A stretch of DNA of 36,443 nucleotides from the NCBI GenBank assembly GCA_016215645.1, contig JACRIX010000057.1, positions 1 to 36,443 on the forward strand, given 5' to 3'. Positions 7,062 to 15,802 of the stretch are shown piece by piece. Each line of letters begins with the position of its first letter. Position 1 is the first letter of the stretch. The stretch is from Rhodocyclales bacterium (GTDB lineage Bacteria; Pseudomonadota; Gammaproteobacteria; Burkholderiales; Rhodocyclaceae). The translations under genes were made by a program, and so were the position numbers. A model generated the notes under the pieces. The model saw only the letters and a program-made list of their open reading frames with translations. It was not told the origin of the DNA and did no database searches.

Positions 7062-9359
7062 TCAGTTGCCGACCTTGTCCCGCAAATGGTTGGCGTCGAC
7101 CACCGCCAGCGCCGTGAGGTTCACCAGCCGGCGCACGGTCGCGGTTGCGGTCAGGATATGTACCGGCCGCGCGGCGCCAAGCAGCACCGGGCCGACCGTG
7201 ATGCCGTCGCCCGAGGTGGCCTTGATCAGGTTGAAGGCGATGTTCGCCGCATCGACGTTGGGCATGATCAGCAGGTTGGCTTCGCCCTTGAGACGGCAGT
7301 CGGGGTAGAGCTTCTCGCGGATCTCCTGCGACAGCGCGGCGTCGCCGTGCATTTCGCCATCGACCTCCAGCCAGGGTGCGCGCTGCTCGACGATGGCGCG
7401 CGCCGCCGCCATCTTCAGCGCCGATTCGGAACGCACGCTGCCGAAGTTGGAGTGCGACAACAGCGCCACCTTGGGTTCGAGGCCGAAGCGGCGCACTTCC
7501 TTTGCCGCCATCAGCGTGATCTCGGCGATCTGTTCGGCCGACGGATTGTCGTTGACATAGGTGTCGCAGACGAAGAGCGTGTGCTTGGCCAGCAGCAGCA
7601 TGTTCATGGCGGCGAAGCAATGGGCGTCCTCCTCCAGGCCGATCACGTCGCTGACATGCTTGAGGTGCTGGGCATGGCGGCCGACCACGCCGCAGAGCAT
7701 GGCATCGACATAGCCGCGCTTGAGCAGCATGGTGCCGATCAGCGTCGGGTCGGAACGCACCGCCTGCTTGGCCACGCCCGGTGTCACTCCCTGGCGGCCC
7801 ATGATCTGGTGATAGTTCTGCCAGAGCTCCTTGTAGCGCGGATCGGAATTCGGATTCACCACCTCGAAATCGCGCCCCGGCTGCAGGCGCAGGCCGGCCT
7901 TTTCGATGCGCATGCCGATCACGTCCGGGCGACCGATCAGCACCGGCTGGGCCAGGCCCTCGTCGAGCACCGCCTGCACCGCGCGCAGCACGCGCTCGTC
8001 CTCGCCTTCGCAATACACCACGCGGCGCGGCGCGGCCTTGGCGGCGGCGAACACCGGCTTCATGACGAAGCCCGAGTGGTAGACGAAGCTGTTGAGCTTG
8101 TCGCGGTAGGCGTCGAAATCCTTGATCGGTCGCGTCGCCACGCCCGACTCCTCGGCGGCTTTCGCCACCGCCGGGGCGATCTTGACGATCAGGCGCGGGT
8201 CGAAGGGGCGCGGGATCAGGTACTCGCGGCCGAAGGCCAGGCTCTCGCCGCCGTAGGCCTGGGCCACCACATCGGAGGCCTCGGCCTGGGCCAGTTCGGC
8301 GATGGCACGCACGGCGGCGAGCTTCATCTGCTCGGTGATGGTGGTGGCGCCGGCGTCCAGCGCGCCACGGAAGATGAAGGGGAAGCACAGCACGTTGTTG
8401 ACCTGGTTCGGGTAGTCCGAACGGCCGGTGGCGATGATCGCGTCATCGCGCACGGACTTCACTTCCTCGGGCGTGATTTCCGGTGTCGGGTTGGCCAGCG
8501 CCAGGATCAGCGGGTTCTTCGCCATCTTCGCCACCATGGCAGGCTTGACCACGCCCCCGGCCGACAGGCCGAGGAAGACGTCGGCGCCATCGATGATGTC
8601 GTTCAGCGTGCGCGCATCGGTCTGCTTGGCGTAACGGTCCTTGATCGGATCCATCAGCTTCTCCCGGCCGACATAGACCACGCCTTCGATGTCGGTGACC
8701 CAGATGTTCTCGACCCTGACGCCGAGGTTCACCAGCAGGTCGAGGCAGGCCAGGGCCGCGGCGCCGGCGCCGGAGGTGACCAGCTTGACCTCCTCGACTT
8801 TCTTGCCGACCAGGGTCAGGCCGTTCAGGATCGCCGCGCCGACGACGATCGCCGTGCCGTGCTGGTCGTCATGGAAGACCGGGATCTTCATGCGCTCGCG
8901 CAGCTTGGCCTCGATGTAGAAGCACTCGGGGGCCTTGATGTCCTCGAGGTTGATGCCGCCGAAGGTCGGCTCCATCGCCGCGATCATGTCCACCAGCTTG
9001 TCGGCGTCGTTCTCGGCCAGTTCGATGTCGAAGACGTCGATGCCGGCGAATTTCTTGAACAGCACGCCCTTGCCTTCCATCACCGGCTTGCCGGCCAGCG
9101 GGCCGATGTTGCCCAGGCCGAGCACGGCGGTGCCGTTGGTGACGACGCCGACCAGATTGGCGCGCGAGGTCAGACGGCTGGCCATCGCCGGATCGGCGAC
9201 GATGGCGTTGCAGGCGGCGGCGACCCCCGGCGAGTATGCCAGGGCGAGGTCGCGCTGGTTGGTGAGGCCCTTGGTCGGCACCACCGCGATTTTTCCCGGC
9301 GTCGGCCACTCGTGGTATTCGAGGGCGGCGGCGGAGAGGTTTTCCTGTTCGGTAGACAT
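7062..9359 (-). CDS. maeB: NADP-dependent malic enzyme with C-terminal phosphotransacetylase-like domain
   Basis: Oxidatively decarboxylates malate to pyruvate with reduction of NADP, supplying NADPH and pyruvate in the cytosol. The length of 765 residues matches the MaeB class (E. coli about 759). Residues about 15-410 are the malic enzyme part, with [24 protein letters not shown] and the NAD-binding region from [12 protein letters not shown]. Residues about 430-760 are the phosphate-acetyltransferase-like domain ([23 protein letters not shown]), which in this family regulates oligomerisation and responds to acetyl-CoA. The start at 9359 has GGAGG at good spacing. The in-frame ATG two codons earlier abuts the ribosome site and is less likely. 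The gene diverges from the ParA-type gene at 9490. Confidence 0.96.
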   Translation of the reverse strand: MSTEQENLSAAALEYHEWPTPGKIAVVPTKGLTNQRDLALAYSPGVAAACNAIVADPAMASRLTSRANLVGVVTNGTAVLGLGNIGPLAGKPVMEGKGVLFKKFAGIDVFDIELAENDADKLVDMIAAMEPTFGGINLEDIKAPECFYIEAKLRERMKIPVFHDDQHGTAIVVGAAILNGLTLVGKKVEEVKLVTSGAGAAALACLDLLVNLGVRVENIWVTDIEGVVYVGREKLMDPIKDRYAKQTDARTLNDIIDGADVFLGLSAGGVVKPAMVAKMAKNPLILALANPTPEITPEEVKSVRDDAIIATGRSDYPNQVNNVLCFPFIFRGALDAGATTITEQMKLAAVRAIAELAQAEASDVVAQAYGGESLAFGREYLIPRPFDPRLIVKIAPAVAKAAEESGVATRPIKDFDAYRDKLNSFVYHSGFVMKPVFAAAKAAPRRVVYCEGEDERVLRAVQAVLDEGLAQPVLIGRPDVIGMRIEKAGLRLQPGRDFEVVNPNSDPRYKELWQNYHQIMGRQGVTPGVAKQAVRSDPTLIGTMLLKRGYVDAMLCGVVGRHAQHLKHVSDVIGLEEDAHCFAAMNMLLLAKHTLFVCDTYVNDNPSAEQIAEITLMAAKEVRRFGLEPKVALLSHSNFGSVRSESALKMAAARAIVEQRAPWLEVDGEMHGDAALSQEIREKLYPDCRLKGEANLLIMPNVDAANIAFNLIKATSGDGITVGPVLLGAARPVHILTATATVRRLVNLTALAVVDANHLRDKVGN

Positions 9360-9456
9360 GGACATCCTCCGGCATTTATTTTTTGGTAAGCCGCGCATCA
9401 TAGGCCGCCGAGGCTGACAGCACCATTACGGAAATCCACGACATCGCCGCGGCCGG

Positions 9457-9462
9457 TAGAAT
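9457..9462 (+). promoter_or_regulatory. -10 box upstream of the second ParA-type gene
   Basis: TAGAAT (5/6 to consensus) lies in the context CGGTAGAATCC, 28 bases before the ATG at 9490. No convincing -35 hexamer is visible at normal spacing, so an activator may be needed or the call may be wrong. Confidence 0.35.
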
Positions 9463-9489
9463 CCGCCGCATTCCATCGAAAGGGGCATC

Positions 9490-10296
9490 ATGAAGCGCGT
9501 TGTTTTCAATCAAAAAGGCGGCGTCGGCAAGAGCACCATCACCTGCAACCTGGCGGCGATTTCGGCGGCCCGCGGTGCCCGCACCCTGGTCATCGACCTC
9601 GACCCCCAGGCCAATTCCACGCAGTACCTGCTGGGCGAGGCCGCCAACAGCCTGGAGCTCACCGCCAATGAGTTCTTCGAGCAGATGCTGAGCTTCAAGC
9701 TGCGGCCGCTGCCGACCGAGGATTTCATCACCGCCACGCCTTTCGAGAACCTTTCCATCCTGCCCTCCGGCCCGGCGCTGGAGGAACTGCAGGCCAAGCT
9801 CGAATCGCGCTACAAGATCTACAAGCTGCGCGAGGCGCTCGACGCCCTCGAAGGCTACGACGAGATCTGGATCGATACGCCGCCGGCGCTGCACTTCTAC
9901 ACCCGCTCGGCCCTGATCGCCGCCGATGCCTGCCTGATCCCCTTCGACTGCGACGAGTTCGCGCGTCGCGCGCTGTATACGTTGATGGACAACGTCAACG
10001 AAATTCGCGCCGACCACAATGCCCGCCTCGACGTCGAGGGCATCGTCATCAACCAGTTCCAGGCCCGCGCCAGCCTGCCACAGCAGATCATTGACGAGCT
10101 GCGCGAGGAAGGCCTGCCGGTGCTGGCGTCCTTCCTGTCCTCGTCGGTCAAGATCAAGGAGTCGCACCAGCAGGCCAAGCCGATGATCCACCTCGACCGC
10201 AGCCACAAGCTGGCGCTGGAATTCGGCGCGCTGTTCGACGAACTGGAAGCGGCGAAGCTGGCGCGCAGCAAGGCGGCGTCGAAAAAGCGCGCCTGA
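9490..10296 (+). CDS. ParA-family ATPase, orphan (268 residues)
   Basis: Soluble deviant Walker ATPase. The N-terminus has the deviant Walker A motif KGGVGKST at residues 9-16, then VIDLDPQANST (switch I/A' region) and IWIDTPPAL (Walker B region). The length and the DPQ(A)N motif place it with classical ParA/Soj-type proteins lacking an N-terminal HTH. A Lys/Ala-rich C-terminal tail (ARSKAASKKRA) could contact DNA or membrane. No parB-like gene and no parS palindrome is visible. The neighbours are metabolic (maeB) and an uncharacterised GRDP-like gene, so a chromosome-segregation role is not supported. AAAGGGG precedes the ATG, and a strong terminator starts on the base after the stop codon. 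Confidence 0.92.
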   Translation: MKRVVFNQKGGVGKSTITCNLAAISAARGARTLVIDLDPQANSTQYLLGEAANSLELTANEFFEQMLSFKLRPLPTEDFITATPFENLSILPSGPALEELQAKLESRYKIYKLREALDALEGYDEIWIDTPPALHFYTRSALIAADACLIPFDCDEFARRALYTLMDNVNEIRADHNARLDVEGIVINQFQARASLPQQIIDELREEGLPVLASFLSSSVKIKESHQQAKPMIHLDRSHKLALEFGALFDELEAAKLARSKAASKKRA

Positions 10297-10323
10297 GTCG
10301 GCGTCGCGTCAGCGCCGACTTTT
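10297..10323 (+). terminator. Rho-independent terminator abutting the ParA-type stop codon
   Basis: Stem GTCGGCG/CGCCGAC (10297-10303 and 10313-10319) with a 9-base loop is followed by TTTTC. It ends only a few bases before the next ATG at 10329. The sequence around the T-run (GCCGACTTTTC) resembles that of the terminator at 3434 (GGCTGACTTTTC). Confidence 0.7.
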
Positions 10324-10328
10324 CGCCC

Positions 10329-11000
10329 ATGATCCCCGCACTGGTCGTTGCTGCGGTCGCCGGTTTCCTGGTGCTGCTTCTCTGGCAGCGCTATCGGCGC
10401 CTGGCGCGAGAACGGTTCATTCGCGAATTCGCGCTGCCGCGGGGGCTCTATGAACGTCTGCGCAAACGACGTCCGGAACTGGACCTCAAGGATTGCGCGC
10501 TGGTGGCCCGTGGCCTGCGCCAGTTCTTCCTCGCCTACCTTACGTCGGGCCGCCGCTTCGTCGCCATGCCCTCGCAGGTGGTGGATGAGTTGTGGCACGA
10601 GTTCATTCTTTACACCCGGGCCTATGACGCCTTTTGCGGCCAAGCCTTTGGCGGCTTTCTGCACCATACGCCGGCCGTGGTGCTGAGCGCGGACAAGCGC
10701 AACAACGAGGGCTTGCGCCGCGTCTGGTGGCAGTGCTGCAAGGAGGAAAACATCGATCCCCGCAAGCCGCTGCGACTGCCCCTGCTGTTCGCCATCGATG
10801 CCAAGCTCGGCATCGCCGACGGTTTTGCCTACAAGCCCGATTGCAAGGCGCTGCAGGGCAGCGAAACGGGTAGCGTGCATTGCGGTGCGGATTTCAACGA
10901 CAGTTCGATCGACGGCGGCACCGACGGTTTCGCCGATGCGGCGGCGGATGGCAGCGGTGACGGCGGCGGGTGTGGCGGAGGCTGCGGTGGTGGGGACTAG
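10329..11000 (+). CDS. GRDP-like (glycine-rich domain-containing) protein with N-terminal membrane anchor
   Basis: 223 residues. Residues 3-20 form a single hydrophobic segment (ALVVAAVAGFLVLLLW), followed by a basic stretch, so the rest is probably cytoplasmic. The middle carries the GRDP/DUF1399-type signature: VVDELWHEFILYTRAYDAFC, followed by GGFLHHTP. The tail is low-complexity, ending in GDGGGCGGGCGGGD. Conserved Trp-His and His-His residues could bind a ligand or metal, but function is unknown for bacterial members. No clear ribosome site precedes the ATG, and a terminator hairpin ends about five bases upstream. Expression may therefore depend on read-through or on an unseen promoter. 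The stop is three bases before the next gene. Confidence 0.8.
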   Translation: MIPALVVAAVAGFLVLLLWQRYRRLARERFIREFALPRGLYERLRKRRPELDLKDCALVARGLRQFFLAYLTSGRRFVAMPSQVVDELWHEFILYTRAYDAFCGQAFGGFLHHTPAVVLSADKRNNEGLRRVWWQCCKEENIDPRKPLRLPLLFAIDAKLGIADGFAYKPDCKALQGSETGSVHCGADFNDSSIDGGTDGFADAAADGSGDGGGCGGGCGGGD

Positions 11001-11003
11001 GGC

Positions 11004-11261
11004 GTGATTTTTGACCGCGATACCTATGCCTGTTCCCTCTGTGGCGATCGAAGGCCCCGTGACTTCGTCCATCGGAATCGGGCCGGCGCCTACATTTGCC
11101 ATCCGTGCTGGGCGATACTGCGCAACAGGGGGTTCTGGCGGGTGGGTTGGGTGCGGTTGCGGGTATTGGCGCACCGGGCCTCGCGCACCGCGCTGCATGT
11201 GGCGCTAGGGGTGCTTTCGCTGGTTGCGATCGTGTCGGCGCTCGTCATGGTGCTGGCGTAG
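11004..11261 (+). CDS. Small zinc-ribbon membrane protein of unknown function
   Basis: 85 residues starting with GTG. The N-terminal half has two CxxC pairs (CSLC near residue 10 and CHPC near 33), a likely zinc-binding knuckle. Residues about 62-84 form one transmembrane helix (ALGVLSLVAIVSALVMVLA). It begins three bases after the GRDP-like gene and is probably translated from the same message. Its 3' end overlaps the convergent flippase-like gene by 57 bases. No family is recognised. The ordered cysteines and the membrane helix argue that it is real rather than a chance frame. Confidence 0.65.
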   Translation: MIFDRDTYACSLCGDRRPRDFVHRNRAGAYICHPCWAILRNRGFWRVGWVRLRVLAHRASRTALHVALGVLSLVAIVSALVMVLA

Positions 11262-12509
11262 TTCCGGCGACAGGGTGGCGTCTTTTCCCAGGGGCATGGC
11301 GGCAAGGTTCCTGGACAATGCCCAGGCGTTGAACGCGGCGTAGGCAGCATAGGCGACCATCCAGCACAGGCCGACGCGGAACAGCAGCGCCGGTCCGGGC
11401 AGCAGCCAGAGCAACAAGGCAAACAAGGGCAGCGAAAGGAACTCGCCGATGGTCACGGCGCGGCCGGCGCCGCGCGCGAACAGGCCGAAGAGGAAAATCC
11501 ACGACAGCATGCGCAGGGCGTCGCCGCCGAAGAAGGGCAGGGCGTCGATGCGCGTCACCGGCAGGTCGGCGCGGTAGAGCAGGGCCAGCGCCGGCGGCAG
11601 CAACAGCCAGAGCAGGGCCAGTGCCGCCAGTGCCGGGGCGAGCACCTGCTTCGCCGCGGCGCGCATTTCGTGCTTGAAACCGGTGGCATCGGTCGCGGCG
11701 GCCATGCGCGGCAGGAAGTGCGCGAAGATCAGGCCGGCGGCAATGGCGGTGATCCATTCGCTGCTGCGCCACAGCGCCTGCACGGCACCGGCGGTTTCCC
11801 AGGAGGCGGTGGCGGCGATCTGTTGCCGCGCGAAGGCGGTGGCCGCCGGGGTGAGGATGCCGATGGCGAGGCTGGCGCCGATGAAGGGCCGCAATTCGTG
11901 GTCCAAGGCGAATGATGCCGTCCAGGAATGCCCGCCGCGCAGCAGTGCCAGCGTCAGCAACAGGCCGACCAGTGCCTGCGCCGCGAGCAGGTACACGAGT
12001 TCATCGCCGCCGCCGGCGAGCGCCAGTCCGGCCAAGGGAACCGCCAGCGTGATGGCGGCGAGCAGCATGGCGCGGCCCGGCTGGCCGCGGCCCAGCAGCC
12101 AGCCCGAGTACAGGCCCGGGGCCACAATCAGGCAGCCCGTGGCCAGGGCCGGCAGCGCCAGCATTGCCAGCGATGCCGGCAGGATGTCCAGCACGCCGGT
12201 GGCGACGAAGATGGCGCAGATGAGGAGGCTGACGCCCGAGACCGCGAGGCCGAGGCGCAGGCCCTCGCCCAGGAGTCGGCGCTGGTCCGACGGCGCTATG
12301 CCGGCGACACGCCCGGTAAGGCCGACGCCGATGCCTGCCAGCGTCACCCCGGCCACCAGGTCGATCATGCTGTTGAGTTGCGCCCAATGGGCAACGAGTT
12401 CGGCGCCGCCGCGCAAGGCCAGCAGCTTGTCGATCAGCGCGCGGCCGGCCAGGCCGACCAGGACCACGCCGAGAGCCTGCAGCAACGGCGCGCGGCGGGG
12501 CGGGGTCAT
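11205..12509 (-). CDS. Polytopic membrane protein, probable polysaccharide/lipid flippase (MATE/MVF-type)
   Basis: 434 residues with about a dozen hydrophobic segments spread along its length and short polar loops. The overall pattern resembles Wzx-type O-antigen or polysaccharide flippases of the MOP superfamily. An amphipathic first helix (LLQALGVVLVGLAGRALIDK) and an HDERRHDRNQRK-like basic tail are visible. The start is set at the ATG at 12509; the frame continues upstream but overlaps the aminotransferase gene. No glycosyltransferases are next to it, so the lipid-linked cargo is unknown. It follows the aminotransferase gene on the same strand with a 25-base gap and may be co-transcribed. 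The family assignment is by general appearance and is not certain. Confidence 0.75.
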   Translation of the reverse strand: MTPPRRAPLLQALGVVLVGLAGRALIDKLLALRGGAELVAHWAQLNSMIDLVAGVTLAGIGVGLTGRVAGIAPSDQRRLLGEGLRLGLAVSGVSLLICAIFVATGVLDILPASLAMLALPALATGCLIVAPGLYSGWLLGRGQPGRAMLLAAITLAVPLAGLALAGGGDELVYLLAAQALVGLLLTLALLRGGHSWTASFALDHELRPFIGASLAIGILTPAATAFARQQIAATASWETAGAVQALWRSSEWITAIAAGLIFAHFLPRMAAATDATGFKHEMRAAAKQVLAPALAALALLWLLLPPALALLYRADLPVTRIDALPFFGGDALRMLSWIFLFGLFARGAGRAVTIGEFLSLPLFALLLWLLPGPALLFRVGLCWMVAYAAYAAFNAWALSRNLAAMPLGKDATLSPELRQHHDERRHDRNQRKHP

Positions 12510-12534
12510 TGCGGCGCCGGAGGCAACGCGGTGT

Positions 12535-13662
12535 TCAGGCGAGGCGATCGAAGGCGTCGTTGAGTCGTGCCACGGTGCGATCGATGTTGGCCAGCTTGTC
12601 GAGGCCGAACAGGCCGATGCGGAAGCTGCGGAAATCTGCCGGCTCGTTGCATTGCAGGGGTACGCCGGCGGCAAGCTGGAAGCCCAGGGCGACGAATTTT
12701 TTCGCTGACTGGATCTCGGGGTCGGTGGTGTAGCTGACGACCACGCCGGGCGCTTGGAATCCGCTGGCCGCAACGCTGGGGAAGCCGCGTTCCCGCGTCA
12801 GGGCGCGCACTTGCCGGCCGAGTTCCCGTTGCTGCGTGCGAGCCAGTTCGAAGCCATGGGCCTGCGTGGCGCGCATCGCATCGCGCACCTGGCGCAGCGC
12901 GTCGGTGGGCAGGGTGGCGTGGTAGGCGTGGCCGCCGGCTTCGTAGGCCTCCATGATCTGGCGCCACTTCCTCAGGTCGCAGGCAAAGCTGCTGCTGGTG
13001 GTTTCCGCCAGGCGCGCGACGGCACGTTCGCCCAGGCCCACCAGGCCGCAGCAGGAGGGGCCGCTCCAGCCTTTTTGTGGCGCGCTGATCAACACGTCGA
13101 CGCCGATCACACGCATATCCACCCAGAGCGCACCGGAGGCAATGCAGTCGAGCACGAAAAGCCCGCCGACCTCACGGGTCGCCGCCGCCACGGCCTGCAG
13201 GTAGTCGTCGGGCAGCACGATGCCGGAGGCGGTCTCAACATGCGGGGCGAAGACCACGGCTGGACGCTGCGAGCGGATTGCGCCGACGACCTCGTCGATG
13301 GCAGCCGGAGCGAACGGTGCCTGTGGCCCCGATCCCTGCTGCCGTGCCTTGAGCACCGTGGTCGCGGCGGCGATGCCGCCCATGTCGAGGATCTGCGACC
13401 AGCGGTAGCTGAACCAGCCGTTGCGCAGCACCAGGCAGTTCGCGCCGCCGGCGAACTGGCGCGCCACGGCTTCCATGGCATAGGTGCCGCCGCCGGGCAC
13501 CACCGCCACCGCGTCCGCGCCATAGGCCCGCTTGAGGGTGGCGGAGATATCCCGCATCACGCCCTGGAAGGCCTTCGACATGTGGTTCAGGGCGCGGTCG
13601 GTATAGACCACGGAATATTCGAGGAGCCCGTCGGGGTCCACGTCGGGCAACAGGCCAGGCAT
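12535..13662 (-). CDS. Class V pyridoxal-phosphate aminotransferase (alanine-glyoxylate / serine-pyruvate type)
   Basis: 375 residues, fold-type I PLP enzyme. The probable PLP lysine is K197 in SAPQKGWSGPSCCGL. GGGTYAMEAV (phosphate-binding region) and FVLDCIASGALWVD (the Asp that pairs with the pyridine nitrogen) are also visible. The closest general match is the AGT/serine-glyoxylate group, which moves an amino group from Ala or Ser to glyoxylate or pyruvate. The actual substrate cannot be read from sequence. The ATG at 13662 has GGTGGAG seven bases upstream; a TTG five codons earlier is the alternative. The gene lies 39 bases downstream of the SDR gene on the same strand. Confidence 0.9.
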   Translation of the reverse strand: MPGLLPDVDPDGLLEYSVVYTDRALNHMSKAFQGVMRDISATLKRAYGADAVAVVPGGGTYAMEAVARQFAGGANCLVLRNGWFSYRWSQILDMGGIAAATTVLKARQQGSGPQAPFAPAAIDEVVGAIRSQRPAVVFAPHVETASGIVLPDDYLQAVAAATREVGGLFVLDCIASGALWVDMRVIGVDVLISAPQKGWSGPSCCGLVGLGERAVARLAETTSSSFACDLRKWRQIMEAYEAGGHAYHATLPTDALRQVRDAMRATQAHGFELARTQQRELGRQVRALTRERGFPSVAASGFQAPGVVVSYTTDPEIQSAKKFVALGFQLAAGVPLQCNEPADFRSFRIGLFGLDKLANIDRTVARLNDAFDRLA

Positions 13663-13701
13663 TGTCAGCTCCACCAAATCGAGAAGGGTTTCAAGGAATG
13701 T

Positions 13702-14481
13702 TCAGAACGTTCCGGGATAGGCGCCGCCGTCGAGCAGCCAGTTCTGCCCGGTGATGAAGCCGGCCTGAGTGGAACACAGCCAGGCGCAGGCGGCGCCGAA
13801 TTCCTCGGGATTGCCGATGCGGCCCGCCGGAATCGTCGCCACGCGCTCGGCCAGCACCTGCTCGTAGGGCAGGCCGCGCGCCTTGGCCTGGCCGCCGATC
13901 ACCGTGGCGTTGCGGTCGGTGTCGAAGAAACCGGGCAACAGGTTGTTGATCGTCACGTTGTGCGCCACGGTCTTGCGCGCGAGACCGGCGACAAAACCGG
14001 TAAGGCCGGAACGCGCGCCGTTGGACAACCCCAGCACGTCGATCGGCATCTTCACCCCGCCGGAGGTGATGTTCACGACGCGGCCGAATTTCCTGGCGAT
14101 CATGTGATCGACGGTGGCCTTGATCATTTCGATCGGCGCCAGCATGTTGGCATCGAGCGCCGCGAGCCAGTCGTCGCGCGACCAGTTGCGGAAGTCGCCC
14201 GGTGGCGGGCCGCCGGCGTTGTTGACCAGGATGTCCGGTTGCGGGCAGGCCGCCAGCGCGGCGGCGCGTCCTGCCGCCGTCACGATGTCGGCGACCACCG
14301 CGGTGACCGTTACACCGGTGGCGGCACGGATTTCCGCCGCCGTCCTTTCCAGCGCCTCGGCGCCGCGCGCCACCAGCGTGACGGCGACGCCCTCGCGCGC
14401 CAGGGCGAAGGCGCAGCCGCGGCCGAGGCCCTTGCTCGAGGCGCAAACGATGGCGTTGCGTCCGCGAATTCCTAGATCCAT
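13702..14481 (-). CDS. Short-chain dehydrogenase/reductase, atypical (no YxxxK)
   Basis: 259 residues, classical-length SDR. The cofactor loop is ASSKGLGRG near residue 14 instead of TGxxxGxG. NNAGG and the catalytic-type serine in VNITSGG are present. At the place of the catalytic YxxxK the sequence reads LSNGARSGLTG, so both Tyr and Lys are replaced. A known SDR branch annotated as 3-oxoacyl-ACP reductase-like shares the ASSKGLG loop and the missing tyrosine. A standard ketoreductase mechanism is therefore doubtful. GGGGGAA precedes the ATG at 14481. It is the first gene of a possible minus-strand set with the aminotransferase and the flippase-like gene. Confidence 0.9.
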   Translation of the reverse strand: MDLGIRGRNAIVCASSKGLGRGCAFALAREGVAVTLVARGAEALERTAAEIRAATGVTVTAVVADIVTAAGRAAALAACPQPDILVNNAGGPPPGDFRNWSRDDWLAALDANMLAPIEMIKATVDHMIARKFGRVVNITSGGVKMPIDVLGLSNGARSGLTGFVAGLARKTVAHNVTINNLLPGFFDTDRNATVIGGQAKARGLPYEQVLAERVATIPAGRIGNPEEFGAACAWLCSTQAGFITGQNWLLDGGAYPGTF

Positions 14482-14542
14482 CTCAAGTTCCCCCTGTCGT
14501 CGGACGCGTATCATAACGACTCCCGTGGGAGAGGGCCCGCGC

Positions 14543-15802
14543 ATGAACAGCCTGCACCGCATCGTTCTGTACCGGCTTCTGGCCGCGTGGGTGGTGATCT
14601 CGCTTCTGCTCGGCGTGGCGGTGTCGTGGGCAGGTCTGCGCAAGATCGATCGCCAGCTGGTGTCCCTGGCAACCGTGGAACTGAAGAAGTTCGCTGCCGC
14701 CAACCTGGCGCTGCTCACCCAGCCGGAAACGGCGCGCCAGGCGCTCGACCAGTTGGCGGCGCAGTTGTCCAAGGACCGCTTCATCGCCGGGGAGTTTCAG
14801 GACCGAAACCGTCGTCGGCTGGCCGCCACCGTCAGTCCCCAGTATGTCGAGATGACGATGGAAATTGCTCGCCTGGCGGTCGAACTGCCCTTGGACCACG
14901 AGCGCTACTTCCGCAAGTTCACGGCCAGCGGGCAGGGTGGTCTGCGCGTCCTGGTTCCGTTCCGTGAGGCGGGCGGCGAGCCCGCGGGCTATTTCGAGGG
15001 CGCCTTCCTGGTCGATCCGGAAGTCGCCGGGCGCTTGCGCGAGGACCTGGTGGTGACGCTCCTGGTCGCCCTCGCGGCGGTAACCCTGACCACGCTCTGC
15101 CTCTACCCGATCATCGTCGCGCTGAACCGCAATGTGCTGCGCCAGTCGCGCGACCTGCTGGCGGGCAATGTCGAACTCATGGAAGTCGTCGGCTCGGCGG
15201 TGGCGAAGCGGGATTCGACCACCAGCATGCACAACTATCGCGTCGCCACGTATGCGGTGCGCCTCGCCGAGGAAGTCGGGCTGGGCACGACGGAGATGCG
15301 CGACCTGATTGCCGGCGCGTTTTTGCACGATGTCGGCAAGATCGGTATCAGCGACAAGGTGTTGCTCAAGGCCGGCGCGCTCGACGCCGAGGAGTTCGAG
15401 GCGATGAAGTGTCATGTGGCCCTGGGCGTGGAGATCCTGACCAAGTCCACATGGCTGCTGCGGGCACGCGAGGTGGTCGAGTTCCACCACGAGCGCTATG
15501 ACGGCAGCGGTTATCCCAAGGGTTGTTCAGGCGAGGCGATACCTTTGTCGGCAAGAATCTTTGCCCTGGTCGACGTCTTCGATGCGCTGACTTCGCGGCG
15601 GCCCTACAAGCACGCGCTGACCTTCGATGAAGCGATGGCGGTGATTCGCGGCGGCAGCGGGCGGCTGTTCGATCCGCGCCTGTGCGAAATCTTCTGCGGC
15701 ATGGCGGCGACGCTTTTTCACGACACGCACCGCGTTGCCGAGGCGGAAGTCGAGGAACGCCTGCAGCGGATGATCGCCCGCTACTTCGGCGTCACGACCT
15801 GA
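14543..15802 (+). CDS. Membrane-anchored HD-GYP domain protein (probable c-di-GMP phosphodiesterase)
   Basis: 419 residues. A transmembrane helix near residues 9-30 and a second one near 170-195 enclose a periplasmic sensor of about 140 residues. The C-terminal cytoplasmic HD-GYP domain contains the HD pair H262-D263 (FLHDVGKIGISD), HHERYDGSGYP with GYP at 323-325, and DVFDALTSRRPYK. All metal-ligand and GYP residues expected of an active c-di-GMP hydrolase are there. The start at 14543 follows GGGAGAGG; the frame upstream lies antisense to the SDR gene. The sensor ligand is unknown. It could oppose the two diguanylate cyclases in this window. The 3' end overlaps the convergent hydrolase gene by 11 bases. 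Confidence 0.92.
   Translation: MNSLHRIVLYRLLAAWVVISLLLGVAVSWAGLRKIDRQLVSLATVELKKFAAANLALLTQPETARQALDQLAAQLSKDRFIAGEFQDRNRRRLAATVSPQYVEMTMEIARLAVELPLDHERYFRKFTASGQGGLRVLVPFREAGGEPAGYFEGAFLVDPEVAGRLREDLVVTLLVALAAVTLTTLCLYPIIVALNRNVLRQSRDLLAGNVELMEVVGSAVAKRDSTTSMHNYRVATYAVRLAEEVGLGTTEMRDLIAGAFLHDVGKIGISDKVLLKAGALDAEEFEAMKCHVALGVEILTKSTWLLRAREVVEFHHERYDGSGYPKGCSGEAIPLSARIFALVDVFDALTSRRPYKHALTFDEAMAVIRGGSGRLFDPRLCEIFCGMAATLFHDTHRVAEAEVEERLQRMIARYFGVTT

Noticed and set aside
6258-9389. 1043-codon plus-strand frame opposite the GAF-GGDEF and maeB genes
   Set aside because: It spans two well-supported minus-strand genes and their intergenic gap and has no recognisable domain. It arises from strong third-position GC bias.
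12510-12773. N-terminal extension of the flippase-like protein
   Set aside because: The extra 88 residues overlap the aminotransferase gene, are Ser/Pro/Arg-rich, and lack hydrophobic helices.
14509-14515. TATCAT / TATGAT boxes as divergent promoters of the SDR and HD-GYP genes
   Set aside because: Boxes exist on both strands but with no -35 partner at proper spacing, so they are too weak to annotate.
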